Assembly (NCBI GenBank): GCA_023212695.1
Contig: JALCCG010000034.1
Span: forward strand, 1-64,000
Source of the DNA: Sporisorium sorghi
Taxonomy: Eukaryota > Basidiomycota > Ustilaginomycetes > Ustilaginales > Ustilaginaceae
Length of the DNA stretch: 64,000 nt
Reading direction: 5' to 3'
The notes beneath the pieces are model-generated. The model was given only the letters and a program-made list of their open reading frames with translations. It had not been told where the DNA came from and searched no databases. Below, in pieces: positions 44,186 to 53,284 of the stretch. A program made the position numbers and the translations under genes. Each line of letters begins with the position of its first letter. The stretch's first letter is position 1.

Positions 44186-45262
44186 ATGGCTAAGCCCGAT
44201 AACAAACTGTCCAGCTTGAAAAAGAACGTTGCCCCTTATGAGGAAATTGACACAAAGGCGAGTATAGGTCAGCTTCTTAATACACTGGTTCCCTTAATAC
44301 TGCTATGGTATGCCGCCTATCTAAGCTTATCTGTATCTTACTGGCTTACCATTCCCATAGCCGTTATTGCTTCGGGGTTTGTTGTTCGGACGTTTATCAT
44401 ATTCCATGACTGCTGTCACGGGTCTTTCTTCAAGAATCGCCGGGCGAACAGAATCCTTGGCACGATTACTGGCGTTATTACGCTGTGTCCTTATGAGCAG
44501 TGGAAAAATACGCATGCCATTCACCATGCTACGAGCAGCAACCTCGACAAGCGGGGAATCGGCGATATGTGGGTATTAACCGTTGAAGAGTATGGAGCGG
44601 CATCCTTTTGGCAGCGTCTGTACTACCGGGTTTACCGTAACCCGATCGTCATGTTTGGCCTTGGTCCCATCGCTATTTTTCTGGTTTCCTATCGTTTTAA
44701 CCGTAAAGGTGCGAGACGTAAGGAGAAGATCAGCAACTATATAACGAATATTTCAATTGTGGCTTTGTATGCATTGCTATGCTGGGCGATTGGATGGCAG
44801 GCATTCCTGCTCGTTCAAGCTCCGATATTCATGGTATCGGGAATGCTGGGGATATGGCTGTTCTATGTACAGCACCAATTCGAGGAGACGTACTATGAGC
44901 ATGATGAAGAATGGAGCTATATCAACGCAGCCGTAGAAGGCAGCTCTTATTACAAACTCCCGAAGGTTCTGCAGTGGATTACGGGCAACATCGGCTTCCA
45001 TCATGTTCATCATCTTAGCCCGAAGGTTCCCAACTATAACCTTGAGAAGGCGCATGAAGCAGCACCTCCTCTTCAAAAAGCAACAACGATTACGCTGAAA
45101 ACCAGCTTGAAGTCCATTCGCTTCCGTTTATGGGACGAAGAGAAAAAGCTGTTCGTAACATTTAAGGATGCACGGCGATCGCTCCGTACGTCAAAAGAAT
45201 CAGTATTGGAGAAAGCCGAAAAGAACCTGGCAAGCCCGAGACCCAGAGTGCAGGGCGAGTAA
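44186..45262 (+). CDS. des: acyl-lipid desaturase Des
   Basis: 358 aa membrane enzyme that introduces a double bond into membrane phospholipid acyl chains on cold shock. Three His boxes are present: HDCCHGSFF, HAIHHATSSN and HHVHHLSPKVPNY. Four membrane segments surround them. The ATG at 44186 has a gaggaggaag site. Directly followed by desK and desR, the same order as in Bacillus. Length close to the 352-aa Bacillus Des. Confidence 0.95.
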   Translation: MAKPDNKLSSLKKNVAPYEEIDTKASIGQLLNTLVPLILLWYAAYLSLSVSYWLTIPIAVIASGFVVRTFIIFHDCCHGSFFKNRRANRILGTITGVITLCPYEQWKNTHAIHHATSSNLDKRGIGDMWVLTVEEYGAASFWQRLYYRVYRNPIVMFGLGPIAIFLVSYRFNRKGARRKEKISNYITNISIVALYALLCWAIGWQAFLLVQAPIFMVSGMLGIWLFYVQHQFEETYYEHDEEWSYINAAVEGSSYYKLPKVLQWITGNIGFHHVHHLSPKVPNYNLEKAHEAAPPLQKATTITLKTSLKSIRFRLWDEEKKLFVTFKDARRSLRTSKESVLEKAEKNLASPRPRVQGE

Positions 45263-45296
45263 TTCATCAGCTTGAGCCGACGGAAGGTGGGACCCC

Positions 45297-46430
45297 ATGC
45301 AGAAATGGTATCAGATATTTCATAAAAGCACGGGGTTAAGCCCGTATGTATGGGTTGTCTTCTACATCCTTCCGTTTTACTTCATCTTTCGGTCGACGTC
45401 TACCTACCAGATTGTCATCGGTATTCTGATGATTGTGATGTTTTTTTCCTTCTATGTGTTGTCCTTTCTGTCGAAAGGCTGGGTTGTATATTTCTGGACG
45501 AGTCTGCAGATTCTGATATCAATCACGATGTCTGTGGTATTCAGTTACATCTATTTCTCGTTGTTTCTTGCGTTTTTTATCGGGAATATCAGGAATAAGG
45601 CCGGTTTTTTCACCCTGTATACCATCCATCTGATAACGACAGTCATTACGGTCAATTATGGATTATTAACGCGGAATCCGTTCTTTATTACACAGCTGCC
45701 GTTTGTACTGGTCAGTGTGGTAGGCGTGATTCTGCTTCCCGTCACCAACTATAACCGAAATAAGAATGATCAACTCCAGGGCCAACTGGAGGATGCCAAC
45801 AAACGGATCTCTGAACTCGTCAAGCTGGAGGAGCGCCAGCGGATTGCCCGCGATTTGCATGATACACTGGGGCAAAAGCTGTCTCTCATCGGTTTGAAAA
45901 GCGATTTGGCCGGCAAATTGATGACACAAGATACGGCAAGAGCCCAAGCCGAGATCGACGATGTTCGCCAGACGGCCAGAACCGCATTGAAAGAAGTGCG
46001 CGAGATGGTGACGCGCATGCGGGGCACCCGGCTTACGGATGAGTTCTTCCGCATTCGGCAAATATTAAAGGCGGCTCAGATCGAGCTGACCTTTGAGGGA
46101 ACGCTGGAGCCGGATAATCTTTCGTTAATGAATGAGAATGTAATCAGCATGTGCCTGAAAGAGGCCGTGAATAATATAGTCAAACATAGCAATGCAACGG
46201 CCTGCTCTATTGCGATTGAATCCACCGAAAGCGATCTGGTTGCGAGGGTGAAGGATAATGGAACGGGATTTGTGATTGATGCGAAGAATCGCGGTAATGG
46301 GCTGCGAGGCATGAGAGAGCGGCTTGAATTCGTGAATGGAAGCATGGAGTTCACTTCTGGCGAGGGTACAACGCTTGTCCTTCGAGTACCTGCTGTGCTC
46401 AGACTGCCGGATAAGGAGGCGGGAATATGA
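45297..46430 (+). CDS. desK: membrane-fluidity sensor histidine kinase DesK
   Basis: 377 aa. The N-terminal part has about five membrane segments and almost no loops, as in the thickness-sensing thermosensor. A coiled linker follows (QLEDANKRISELVKLEERQ), then the phospho-His in RIARDLHDTLGQ and an ATPase domain with NGLRGMRERL. Stop overlaps desR (ATGA). Phosphorylates DesR at low temperature. Confidence 0.94.
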   Translation: MQKWYQIFHKSTGLSPYVWVVFYILPFYFIFRSTSTYQIVIGILMIVMFFSFYVLSFLSKGWVVYFWTSLQILISITMSVVFSYIYFSLFLAFFIGNIRNKAGFFTLYTIHLITTVITVNYGLLTRNPFFITQLPFVLVSVVGVILLPVTNYNRNKNDQLQGQLEDANKRISELVKLEERQRIARDLHDTLGQKLSLIGLKSDLAGKLMTQDTARAQAEIDDVRQTARTALKEVREMVTRMRGTRLTDEFFRIRQILKAAQIELTFEGTLEPDNLSLMNENVISMCLKEAVNNIVKHSNATACSIAIESTESDLVARVKDNGTGFVIDAKNRGNGLRGMRERLEFVNGSMEFTSGEGTTLVLRVPAVLRLPDKEAGI

Positions 46431-47029
46431 TCAGAATTGTCATTGCTGAAGATCAGCGGCTGCTGCTTGGAGCTCTGGCCTCACTGCTTGATCTGGAGGA
46501 AGATATGCAGGTGGTTGGAACGGCGGGTAATGGGAAGGATGCCGTAAAGCTCGTCAAACTTCATAGACCGGACATCTGTATCATGGACATTGAGATGCCC
46601 ATGATGAACGGGCTTGAGGCGGCCGAAGAGTTGAAGGGTTATGGCTGTAAGGTTATGATCTTGACTACCTTTGCCCGGCCCGGGTATTTCGAGCGTGCCG
46701 TGAAGGCAGGCGCTAACGCATATCTGCTTAAAGACAGCCCGAGCGAGGAATTGGCTGCATCCATTCGCAGCATTATGGCAGGCAGACGGATATATGCCTC
46801 GGAGTTGGTGGACGAAGCCTATTCCGGTGAAGAGAACCCGCTGACGGAACGGGAAAAGGAAGTTCTCGGTCTCATTGCAGACGGCAAGAACACCAAAGAA
46901 ATCGCCACCCAGCTCTTCATTACAACAGGGACGGTTCGTAATTATATTTCCGTTATTCTGGATAAGCTTGGTGTCAGCAACCGGATCGAGGCGATTACCC
47001 GCTTTAAGGAAAAAGGCTGGTTTAAATAA
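46427..47029 (+). CDS. desR: response regulator DesR
   Basis: 200 aa. Receiver domain with Asp54 in CIMDIEMPMMNG, and a C-terminal LuxR/NarL helix-turn-helix (LTEREKEVLGLIADGKNTKEIA...FITTGTVRNYISVILDKL). Translationally coupled to desK. Expected to bind the ATGAC sites upstream of des. Confidence 0.95.
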   Translation: MIRIVIAEDQRLLLGALASLLDLEEDMQVVGTAGNGKDAVKLVKLHRPDICIMDIEMPMMNGLEAAEELKGYGCKVMILTTFARPGYFERAVKAGANAYLLKDSPSEELAASIRSIMAGRRIYASELVDEAYSGEENPLTEREKEVLGLIADGKNTKEIATQLFITTGTVRNYISVILDKLGVSNRIEAITRFKEKGWFK

Positions 47030-47045
47030 ATACGAAAATGACAGA

Positions 47046-47079
47046 AGCCCCGTGGCACCAGCCATGAGGCTCTTTTTTT
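47046..47079 (+). terminator. intrinsic terminator of des-desKR
   Basis: AGCCCCGTGGC pairs with GCCATGAGGCT, loop ACCA, then seven T. Confidence 0.9.
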
Positions 47080-47316
47080 GTTCGAAAAGGATATCGGTTG
47101 TAGAGATGCGTGGCTCAGCGTAAATATATGGGTTTTTTTACCTGCTGTATTATGTATGTTAATGTATATTTATTCATTATTGCAGGGCTGTATGTGATTT
47201 TTGGATAGAACTTATATTTAATGGAAACAATGAAATTACTAATCTAATAATGAGATCTATTACGATTCGAACATGATGCTCTAAATCGGAATCGACTAAA
47301 GAATATAGGTACATTT

Positions 47317-47345
47317 TTGTGAATGTATGCATTTTTATGTATAAT
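47317..47345 (+). promoter_or_regulatory. probable promoter of the antiporter operon
   Basis: TTGTGA (47317-47322), 17 bases, TATAAT (47340-47345). The rest of the 300-base upstream gap is AT-rich with no riboswitch fold recognised. Confidence 0.65.
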
Positions 47346-47390
47346 AGAAATGATTGCCAGAAATAAAATTTGAGGAGGAGGAGGTCTTCT

Positions 47391-48611
47391 ATGAATCATA
47401 TGATGTTTGAGGTTGGAACTGCTCTGATTCTGGTTGCTATTGCCTCTGCAATCGCCGGAAAACTCAAGTTCTCGATTATACCTTTCTTGATTGTGCTCGG
47501 GATGCTTGTAGGGCCACATGCACCAACGATAGGTATTCTGGATTTTAAGTTTATCGAGAGCCAGGGAATCATTGATTTTCTGGGGCAGATGGGTATCCTA
47601 TTCTTGCTATTTTATCTAGGCCTTGAATTCTCCGTTCAGAAATTGATCAAATCTGGACGAAACATTGTGGTAGGCGGAACCGTATATGTAGTATTGAACT
47701 TTGTACTGGGTCTTGCTTACGGATTCCTGATCAATATGCCACTGTATGAGACATTGATCATCGCAGGAATGTTGTCTGTTTCTTCCAGTGCGATTGTGGC
47801 TAAGGTACTGGTAGATCTGCGACGCACCGGTAATGCGGAGACGGAGCTTATTCTCGGTATGATTTTGTTCGATGATATTTTCCTTGCCGTGTTCTTATCG
47901 ATCATGTCGGGACTGCTGTTAGGCGGGGCGACATCGGTAGGAGCAACGATCATCTCGGTTTGTATTTCCATTGGCTACATGCTGTTGTTCTTTGTCATTG
48001 CGAGAAAAGGCCCGCCTATACTTAACAAATTGCTGAATATTACGTCCAGCGAGATTTTCATTATTGTTGTTTTCTCAACGATGTTCTTTATTGCCGGGTT
48101 CTCAGAGACCCTGCACGTAGCCGAAGCGATCGGCGCGCTGTTGTTTGGACTAGCCTTATCCGAGACGGAGCATAGCGAGCGGATTGAGCAGTTGGTTATT
48201 CCTTTCCGTGATTTTTTTGGAGCTATATTCTTCTTCAGCTTTGGTCTTGGCATCGACCCGACTACCCTTGGAAATGCGTTATGGCTGGCACTTGGCGCCG
48301 TAGTGCTGACCATTATCGGCAACCTCGTTGCTGGTATGATCGCGGGACGCAAGGCTGGACTGTCGCATAAGTCGTCGCTTAACATCGGGTTGACTATTAT
48401 GGCACGGGGCGAGTTTACGATTATCGTTGCCAATCTGGGACTCGCGGGCGGACTGTCCGCCATGCTGAAACCATTCTCTGCGCTCTATGTTCTGATTCTC
48501 GCGATTCTTGGGCCTCTTCTAGCGAAAGAATCAAAACGCGTGTACCGTGGAATGAATCAATTATTCAAATGGACCGATCCTGTGGAGAAAGTGAAAAAAA
48601 GGAAAGCATAA
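47391..48611 (+). CDS. khtU: K+/H+ antiporter KhtU-like (CPA2 family)
   Basis: 406 aa with about 12 hydrophobic segments and no fused nucleotide-binding domain. CPA2 features: PFLIVLGMLVGPHAP, LLFYLGLEFSVQKL, FFGAIFFFSFGLGIDPTTL and IMARGEFTIIVANLG. The ATG at 47391 follows a gaggaggagg run. The separate regulatory subunit follows at 48693. Exports K+ (or NH4+) in exchange for protons under alkaline, high-K+ or methylglyoxal stress. Confidence 0.9.
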   Translation: MNHMMFEVGTALILVAIASAIAGKLKFSIIPFLIVLGMLVGPHAPTIGILDFKFIESQGIIDFLGQMGILFLLFYLGLEFSVQKLIKSGRNIVVGGTVYVVLNFVLGLAYGFLINMPLYETLIIAGMLSVSSSAIVAKVLVDLRRTGNAETELILGMILFDDIFLAVFLSIMSGLLLGGATSVGATIISVCISIGYMLLFFVIARKGPPILNKLLNITSSEIFIIVVFSTMFFIAGFSETLHVAEAIGALLFGLALSETEHSERIEQLVIPFRDFFGAIFFFSFGLGIDPTTLGNALWLALGAVVLTIIGNLVAGMIAGRKAGLSHKSSLNIGLTIMARGEFTIIVANLGLAGGLSAMLKPFSALYVLILAILGPLLAKESKRVYRGMNQLFKWTDPVEKVKKRKA

Positions 48612-48692
48612 GGACGACCGAGATGATTTACTTTCTCCCAACTAATCTATATAATCTAGAGATTGAATTAACCCAGAACGGAGGATTTACAC

Positions 48693-49181
48693 ATGAGTAT
48701 TATTCGCGAATCTGATCTGCCGGGTATCGGGAAGAAGTTCCTTATTCAGGCGAGATCAGGGGATAAGCTGGTTGTTGTTATACATGACGACGGTCGAAGA
48801 GAGCTGTACCACTTTGAAGATGACAATCCTGAGGAGAGCATCTCCCAGATTACATTAGAAGATGACGAGGCTAGACAAATCGCCGGAATTATTGGAGGCA
48901 TGACGTATAAACCGAAAGCATTGGAGACCATTGAGGTGACACTCGAGGATCTGATCATCGAATGGGCACGAATTGAGCCGCATTACCAATGCGTGGGACA
49001 ATCCATTGCGGAGCTTCAGGTTCGTCAACGTACAGGTGCTAATGTATTAGCGATTGTGAACAAGAAAGAGCAGAGAATCAATCCGGGTCCGGACGATATC
49101 CTGACAGCGGGATCGACATTGGTGCTTGCGGGAGAGCGTAAACAGATCAAGCAGTTGAAAGAGCTGCTGGTCAACGGTTAA
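48693..49181 (+). CDS. khtT: KhtT-like regulatory subunit with RCK_C domain
   Basis: 162 aa, cytosolic. The N-terminus IIRESDLPGIGKKFLIQARSG and HDDGRRELYHFEDD match the KhtT N-domain as I know it. The C-terminal TrkA_C/RCK_C domain reads ELQVRQRTGANVLAIV and INPGPDDILTAGSTLVLAGE. In Bacillus KhtT this domain binds c-di-AMP and gates KhtU. RBS aacggagg. No khtS-like gene is present and the order is U then T. Confidence 0.9.
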   Translation: MSIIRESDLPGIGKKFLIQARSGDKLVVVIHDDGRRELYHFEDDNPEESISQITLEDDEARQIAGIIGGMTYKPKALETIEVTLEDLIIEWARIEPHYQCVGQSIAELQVRQRTGANVLAIVNKKEQRINPGPDDILTAGSTLVLAGERKQIKQLKELLVNG

Positions 49182-49228
49182 TAGCGACAAGATTCACTGA
49201 TGTGTGATGACCATATCCCAATATGGAC

Positions 49229-49264
49229 AGCAAGCTTCTCCTGGTGAGAGGCTTGCTTTTTTTT
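49229..49264 (+). terminator. intrinsic terminator of the antiporter operon
   Basis: AGCAAGC.TCTC pairs with GAGA.GCTTGCT, then eight T. Confidence 0.9.
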
Positions 49265-49387
49265 GATGCATAAGAAATATGCTTCCATATTTCAGCGGGA
49301 TAATATAGGTGCAATTTGAAATTCTCCACGAAATGCTCTATCTTTGATAGCGAGGCTATCATTTTGATGAAAGAAGGCGCATACAGC

Positions 49388-50137
49388 ATGAGACTCAAGG
49401 ATAAAGTAGCTATAATTACAGGTGGTGCCGGAGGCATCGGCAGCGGCATGGCTCTTGCCATGGCTAAGGAAGGCGCTAAGGTTGTAATTGTGGACGTGAA
49501 TGAGGAGAAAGGGCGTGAAACGGAGAAAAGACTGAAAGAGTTCAGTGATTCGATGTTTATCAACGGTGATATTACCCATAAATCCTCGATTCAGAGTATT
49601 GTCGATGATGTTGTGAAAACTTACGGCAAACTCGACGTTCTCGTTAACAATGCACATGTATCCAAGCAGGTACCCATCGTGGATACAACCGATGACGTGA
49701 TGGCGTTGTCGTTTGATACCGGTTTTTATCCGACGTTTTATTTTATGCAGACGTGTTATCCTCATCTGAAGGCAACCCGGGGCAAAGTGATTAATTTTGC
49801 ATCCGGTGCCGGTCTGTCGGGCATGGTGAACCAAGCCTCCTATGCCGCAGCAAAAGAAGCCATTCGTGGGCTGTCCCGCGTGGCCGCCAACGAATGGGGA
49901 GCCGACGGCATCAACGTCAATCTGATCAGTCCCATTGCACTGACGCCGGGCGTTGAGCAGTGGAGCAAGGCATTCCCGGAAGAATACCAGGGTATGGTCG
50001 ATAAAATTCCGCTGAAAAAAATGGGGGATCCCGAGCAGGATATCGGACGCGTGGCCGTATTTTTGGCAAGCACCGATTCCGACTACATGACGGGTCAAAC
50101 ACTGATGGTAGATGGCGGTTCAATCATGCTGAGATAA
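49388..50137 (+). CDS. SDR family oxidoreductase
   Basis: 249 aa classical short-chain dehydrogenase. Cofactor motif TGGAGGIGSG, structural NNAH (usually NNAG), active-site Ser in FASGAGLSG and Tyr-x-x-x-Lys in SYAAAKEAI; C-terminal MTGQTLMVDGGS. NAD preference is suggested by Asp in VVIVDVNEEKG. The start at 49388 has an agaagg site; the upstream frame to 49316 looks non-coding. Substrate unknown. Monocistronic. Confidence 0.92.
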   Translation: MRLKDKVAIITGGAGGIGSGMALAMAKEGAKVVIVDVNEEKGRETEKRLKEFSDSMFINGDITHKSSIQSIVDDVVKTYGKLDVLVNNAHVSKQVPIVDTTDDVMALSFDTGFYPTFYFMQTCYPHLKATRGKVINFASGAGLSGMVNQASYAAAKEAIRGLSRVAANEWGADGINVNLISPIALTPGVEQWSKAFPEEYQGMVDKIPLKKMGDPEQDIGRVAVFLASTDSDYMTGQTLMVDGGSIMLR

Positions 50138-50157
50138 TAGGGAATCTCTCCTTCAAA

Positions 50158-50200
50158 ACAAAGAGCGCCAAGGGCCTTGTCCCTTGTGCGCTCTTTGTGT
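50158..50200 (+). terminator. strong hairpin terminator between convergent genes
   Basis: ACAAAGAGCGC..CAAGGG pairs with CCCTTG..GCGCTCTTTGT, with T-rich flank on both strands. Probably bidirectional. Confidence 0.85.
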
Positions 50201-50263
50201 TTAATGGCAGGCTGATATGGGGTATGGATATCCGGAGGATAAAAGATAGTGGTTCGACTTCTC

Positions 50264-51010
50264 TTATCTTCGGGCTATCATCATAAACCGCGCGGCATTC
50301 GTCCGAATTCCCCGATCGGTGCGATGGTCGCTGATAAACTGCTGAAGGATGCGGAAATCATCTTCCTCCTGACCGAATCGAGGAATGATGGGTGTGTGCT
50401 TCAGCAGAAAGATCAGGTCCTCCTCGCGCTCGTAGTACTCGACTGCATCATACTCGGCATAATGAATATTGCGAAATCCGGCAAGCTGGAGTTCCTTCGT
50501 ATACTGTTCCTTCAGGCTACCGTCCGGACGAAGGGATTGTCCTCTTCCAAAGGCCTGTACCAGATTGGCTTTATCACACTCGCGAACCTGCTGCGTCAGA
50601 AATACGCCATCCTCCATCAGGACTCTGGCAGTTTCGGATGCGTGGAAAGGGGAGTGCCGACATGAGATGATATTGAAAAATTCCGAAGGGAATGAAAGCG
50701 ACCCAGCTTCCATCTGTGCAAAGCGTACATTGGAAATCGAGGTCCGCTGCATTTTCCGCCGGGCGGTTTCAACCATGGTGTGGGAAAGATCGATCCCAAC
50801 CAGCAATGCTGCGTGGGAGGCGATAGACAACAGGTTCTCTCCGCCGCCAGTACCGATATCAAGCAGAACATCGGATGCTGTGCATAATCGACTAACCTGA
50901 TCATAGAAATCCCATTCCACGCCTTCTGAAGTACATCTGATCTGGCTGAAGTCCCAGCCGTTCAAGGCTCCTACGGTATCATAAAATTGCTTGTATTCCT
51001 GTGAATTCAT
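50264..51010 (-). CDS. class I SAM-dependent methyltransferase
   Basis: 248 aa. SAM motif I LLDIGTGGGENLLSI, motif with GIDLSHTMVETAR, and FNIISCRHSPFHASETARVL. The start at 51010 has an aaaggtgg site. Resembles the UbiE/rRNA-type small-molecule methyltransferases. Substrate unknown. Faces convergently toward the SDR gene. Confidence 0.9.
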   Translation of the reverse strand: MNSQEYKQFYDTVGALNGWDFSQIRCTSEGVEWDFYDQVSRLCTASDVLLDIGTGGGENLLSIASHAALLVGIDLSHTMVETARRKMQRTSISNVRFAQMEAGSLSFPSEFFNIISCRHSPFHASETARVLMEDGVFLTQQVRECDKANLVQAFGRGQSLRPDGSLKEQYTKELQLAGFRNIHYAEYDAVEYYEREEDLIFLLKHTPIIPRFGQEEDDFRILQQFISDHRTDRGIRTNAARFMMIARR

Positions 51011-51126
51011 ATATATGAACCACCTTTCATATTCCCATTTCACCCCGATTGGAAAGATAATTTAATTGTAAGTCCAAGGATTCCATACAATCAAGAAGAA
51101 TTATGTTAGGAGAAGGGAGCAAAATC

Positions 51127-51180
51127 TTAAGTAATTGTTAAGGATTTGGAAGTATGGCGTTAAGAACTGTCCTATATACT
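51127..51180 (+). promoter_or_regulatory. acyltransferase promoter with TTAAG direct repeats
   Basis: TTAAG at 51127 and 51138 (11-base period), then GATTTGGAAG, and -10 TATACT at 51175-51180. Matches the arrangement at 54633-54687. Confidence 0.7.
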
Positions 51181-51241
51181 TTATGAATCCGTTTCGTCTA
51201 ACAAACGAAAAAAAACGGACTTCAGATGAGAGGGTATATCT

Positions 51242-52426
51242 ATGAACAAAACGAATGTATTGCCAAGGGAGCGTCTTCCCGAATTGCAGCTGGTGCGCGC
51301 ATTTGCCATTCTCGGCGTCCTGTCCGTTCACTCCACGTCGTATGCGGTGTCCGCCATGATGGAGTCCAAGTATTTTTTTATCTACAATTTCATGAATATC
51401 TTTATGAAGTACGGAACGCCTACGTTTATATTTTTGAGCAGTCTGGTCCTCTTCTACAATTACTATGATCGTCCCACGACGAAGGAGCTGATTGGCGGGT
51501 TTTACAAAAAAAGACTGTTATATATTATCATTCCGTACACGCTCTTTTCGGTGTTCTACTTCGTGCTGCTTCACTATCTGTATTATCAAGGCAGACCGTT
51601 TGGCGAGACGATGGAGAGTTTTGTCCAGAAGCTGCTGACCGGCAAAGCCTATACGCATCTATATTTTGTCTTTATCAGCATTCAGTTTTATGTGCTGTTT
51701 CCGCTTGCGCTGTGGTTATTCAAGAAACTGCCGTCGCTTGCGAAATGGGCGATACCGATTGGACTGGTTATCCAGTGGACGTTTATACTTATGAATAAGT
51801 ATTATTGGCAGGTACCGAATAAGGGAAGCTGGGCGTTGTCCTACATTGCCTATTTCATGCTGGGAGCTTTTATCGGCATCTATTATCCGAAACTGAAAGC
51901 CTGGCTTGTGATCAGTCGTGCGAATGTTACGCCATACCGCGTTACGGCTTGGGTGATGCTGTGGGTAATGTGGGCTGCTGCGGGTCTTGGTCATGTCTAC
52001 ATGTATTACAACAATCGTCTGCACGGAACGAGCTATAATTCTACGCTGTACGAGTTGATGTGGAATGCACATACCTATTTTGGGGCGCTGGTGCTGCTCC
52101 AGCTTGCTATTCTATTTTATCGGATCGGGGTTCGTGGCTGGACGCCTGCGCTGGAGAGACTGGGGGCCGTTTCTTTTGGAATCTATTTAATTCATCCATT
52201 CTTTCTGCTCATCTACCGTGAATTCCCGCTTGCCACGGGGAGCTCGGTCATTACCCATCTGTGGTATGCCGGGGGTTTTGCAGCCGCAATAGGCTGCTCA
52301 TGGATCGTTGTCGAGCTTACGGTGCGCTATATACCAGGTTCCTGGGTGATATTCGGCAATATTCCGAAATCGAAGAAATCCATCAAGCCTGCCGATCAAC
52401 CGGCCGTGCCGCTCTCTGGTTCATAG
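51242..52426 (+). CDS. acyltransferase family 3 (OafA/YrhL-like) membrane protein
   Basis: 394 aa with about ten membrane segments. The N-terminal block ELQLVRAFAILGVLSVHSTS holds the family His, and AVSFGIYLIHPFFLLIYREF is the usual late block. RBS agaggg. No SGNH domain is fused, so it would hand acyl groups to a glycan or lipid by itself or with a partner. Its promoter shares a motif with the lipoprotein at 54721, so it is probably a target of the following two-component system, likely in cell-wall modification (inference). Confidence 0.9.
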   Translation: MNKTNVLPRERLPELQLVRAFAILGVLSVHSTSYAVSAMMESKYFFIYNFMNIFMKYGTPTFIFLSSLVLFYNYYDRPTTKELIGGFYKKRLLYIIIPYTLFSVFYFVLLHYLYYQGRPFGETMESFVQKLLTGKAYTHLYFVFISIQFYVLFPLALWLFKKLPSLAKWAIPIGLVIQWTFILMNKYYWQVPNKGSWALSYIAYFMLGAFIGIYYPKLKAWLVISRANVTPYRVTAWVMLWVMWAAAGLGHVYMYYNNRLHGTSYNSTLYELMWNAHTYFGALVLLQLAILFYRIGVRGWTPALERLGAVSFGIYLIHPFFLLIYREFPLATGSSVITHLWYAGGFAAAIGCSWIVVELTVRYIPGSWVIFGNIPKSKKSIKPADQPAVPLSGS

Positions 52427-52570
52427 TTCGCTTCGCAGCAGCCAGGACGTATGCGAAGCGAGGGCACGGCTGTCTAACATCAGGATAGATACTGCCGCGC
52501 AGCGCGCGGTTCGACTGCACAGGCTGCGTCTGGTAGACGTTCTCCTGTCAGTTGATATCAAGGAGGAGCC

Positions 52571-53263
52571 ATGTCTTTAGTTACGATACTAATGGTAGAC
52601 GATGAAACCGAAATTATTAAATTAATGGAGATTTACGTGAGAAATGAAGGCTATAAGCTGCTCACGGCTTCTCATGGACTGGAAGCGCTGGAGATTTTGA
52701 AAACGCAGAAGGTGGATTTGATCATCCTCGATGTCATGATGCCGCAGATGGATGGGATAGAGGCTTGCATGAAGATCCGGGAGGAGAACAACACGCCGAT
52801 CATCATGCTGTCCGCCAAGAGCCAGGAGATTGATAAAATCTCAGGGCTCAGCATTGGCGCGGATGATTATGTGACCAAACCGTTCAGTCCGCTCGAATTG
52901 ATTGCCAGAATCAAATCGCAGCTGCGCAGATACAAACACCTGAACAGCAGATCGGTACGAAACGAGAACGAGATCCAGATCGATGAGCTGATTGTCAACG
53001 TGGCTTCACACCGGGTCACGGTGGCGGGCGAGGAGATCAAGCTGACACCGCGCGAGTTTGCCCTGCTGCATATGCTGGCTATTAACCGCGGACTGGTGCT
53101 GAGCATGGACAAGATTTATACCGAGGTGTGGAATGAGCCGTTCATGGAATCGAAAAATACGGTCATGGTCCATATTCGCAAGCTGCGTGAGAAGATCGAG
53201 AAGGATCCGCAGCAGCCGGAGTATATAAAAACCGTATGGGGAATCGGGTACAAGATAGAGTAA
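52571..53263 (+). CDS. OmpR/PhoB-family response regulator
   Basis: 230 aa. Receiver with Asp54 in IILDVMMPQMDG, and a winged helix with LTPREFALLHMLAINRG and MVHIRKLREKIEKDP...VWGIGYKIE. RBS aaggagg. It precedes its kinase by 21 bases. OmpR-class regulators bind 11-base direct repeats, which fits the TTAAG repeats on either side of this locus. VanR/YclJ-like in build. Confidence 0.94.
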   Translation: MSLVTILMVDDETEIIKLMEIYVRNEGYKLLTASHGLEALEILKTQKVDLIILDVMMPQMDGIEACMKIREENNTPIIMLSAKSQEIDKISGLSIGADDYVTKPFSPLELIARIKSQLRRYKHLNSRSVRNENEIQIDELIVNVASHRVTVAGEEIKLTPREFALLHMLAINRGLVLSMDKIYTEVWNEPFMESKNTVMVHIRKLREKIEKDPQQPEYIKTVWGIGYKIE

Positions 53264-53284
53264 ACTTAAGCAGAGGTGACAGAC

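Noticed and set aside
47080..47390. c-di-AMP (ydaO) riboswitch before khtU
   Set aside because: The gap is AT-rich and shows none of the ydaO core. Only a promoter was found.
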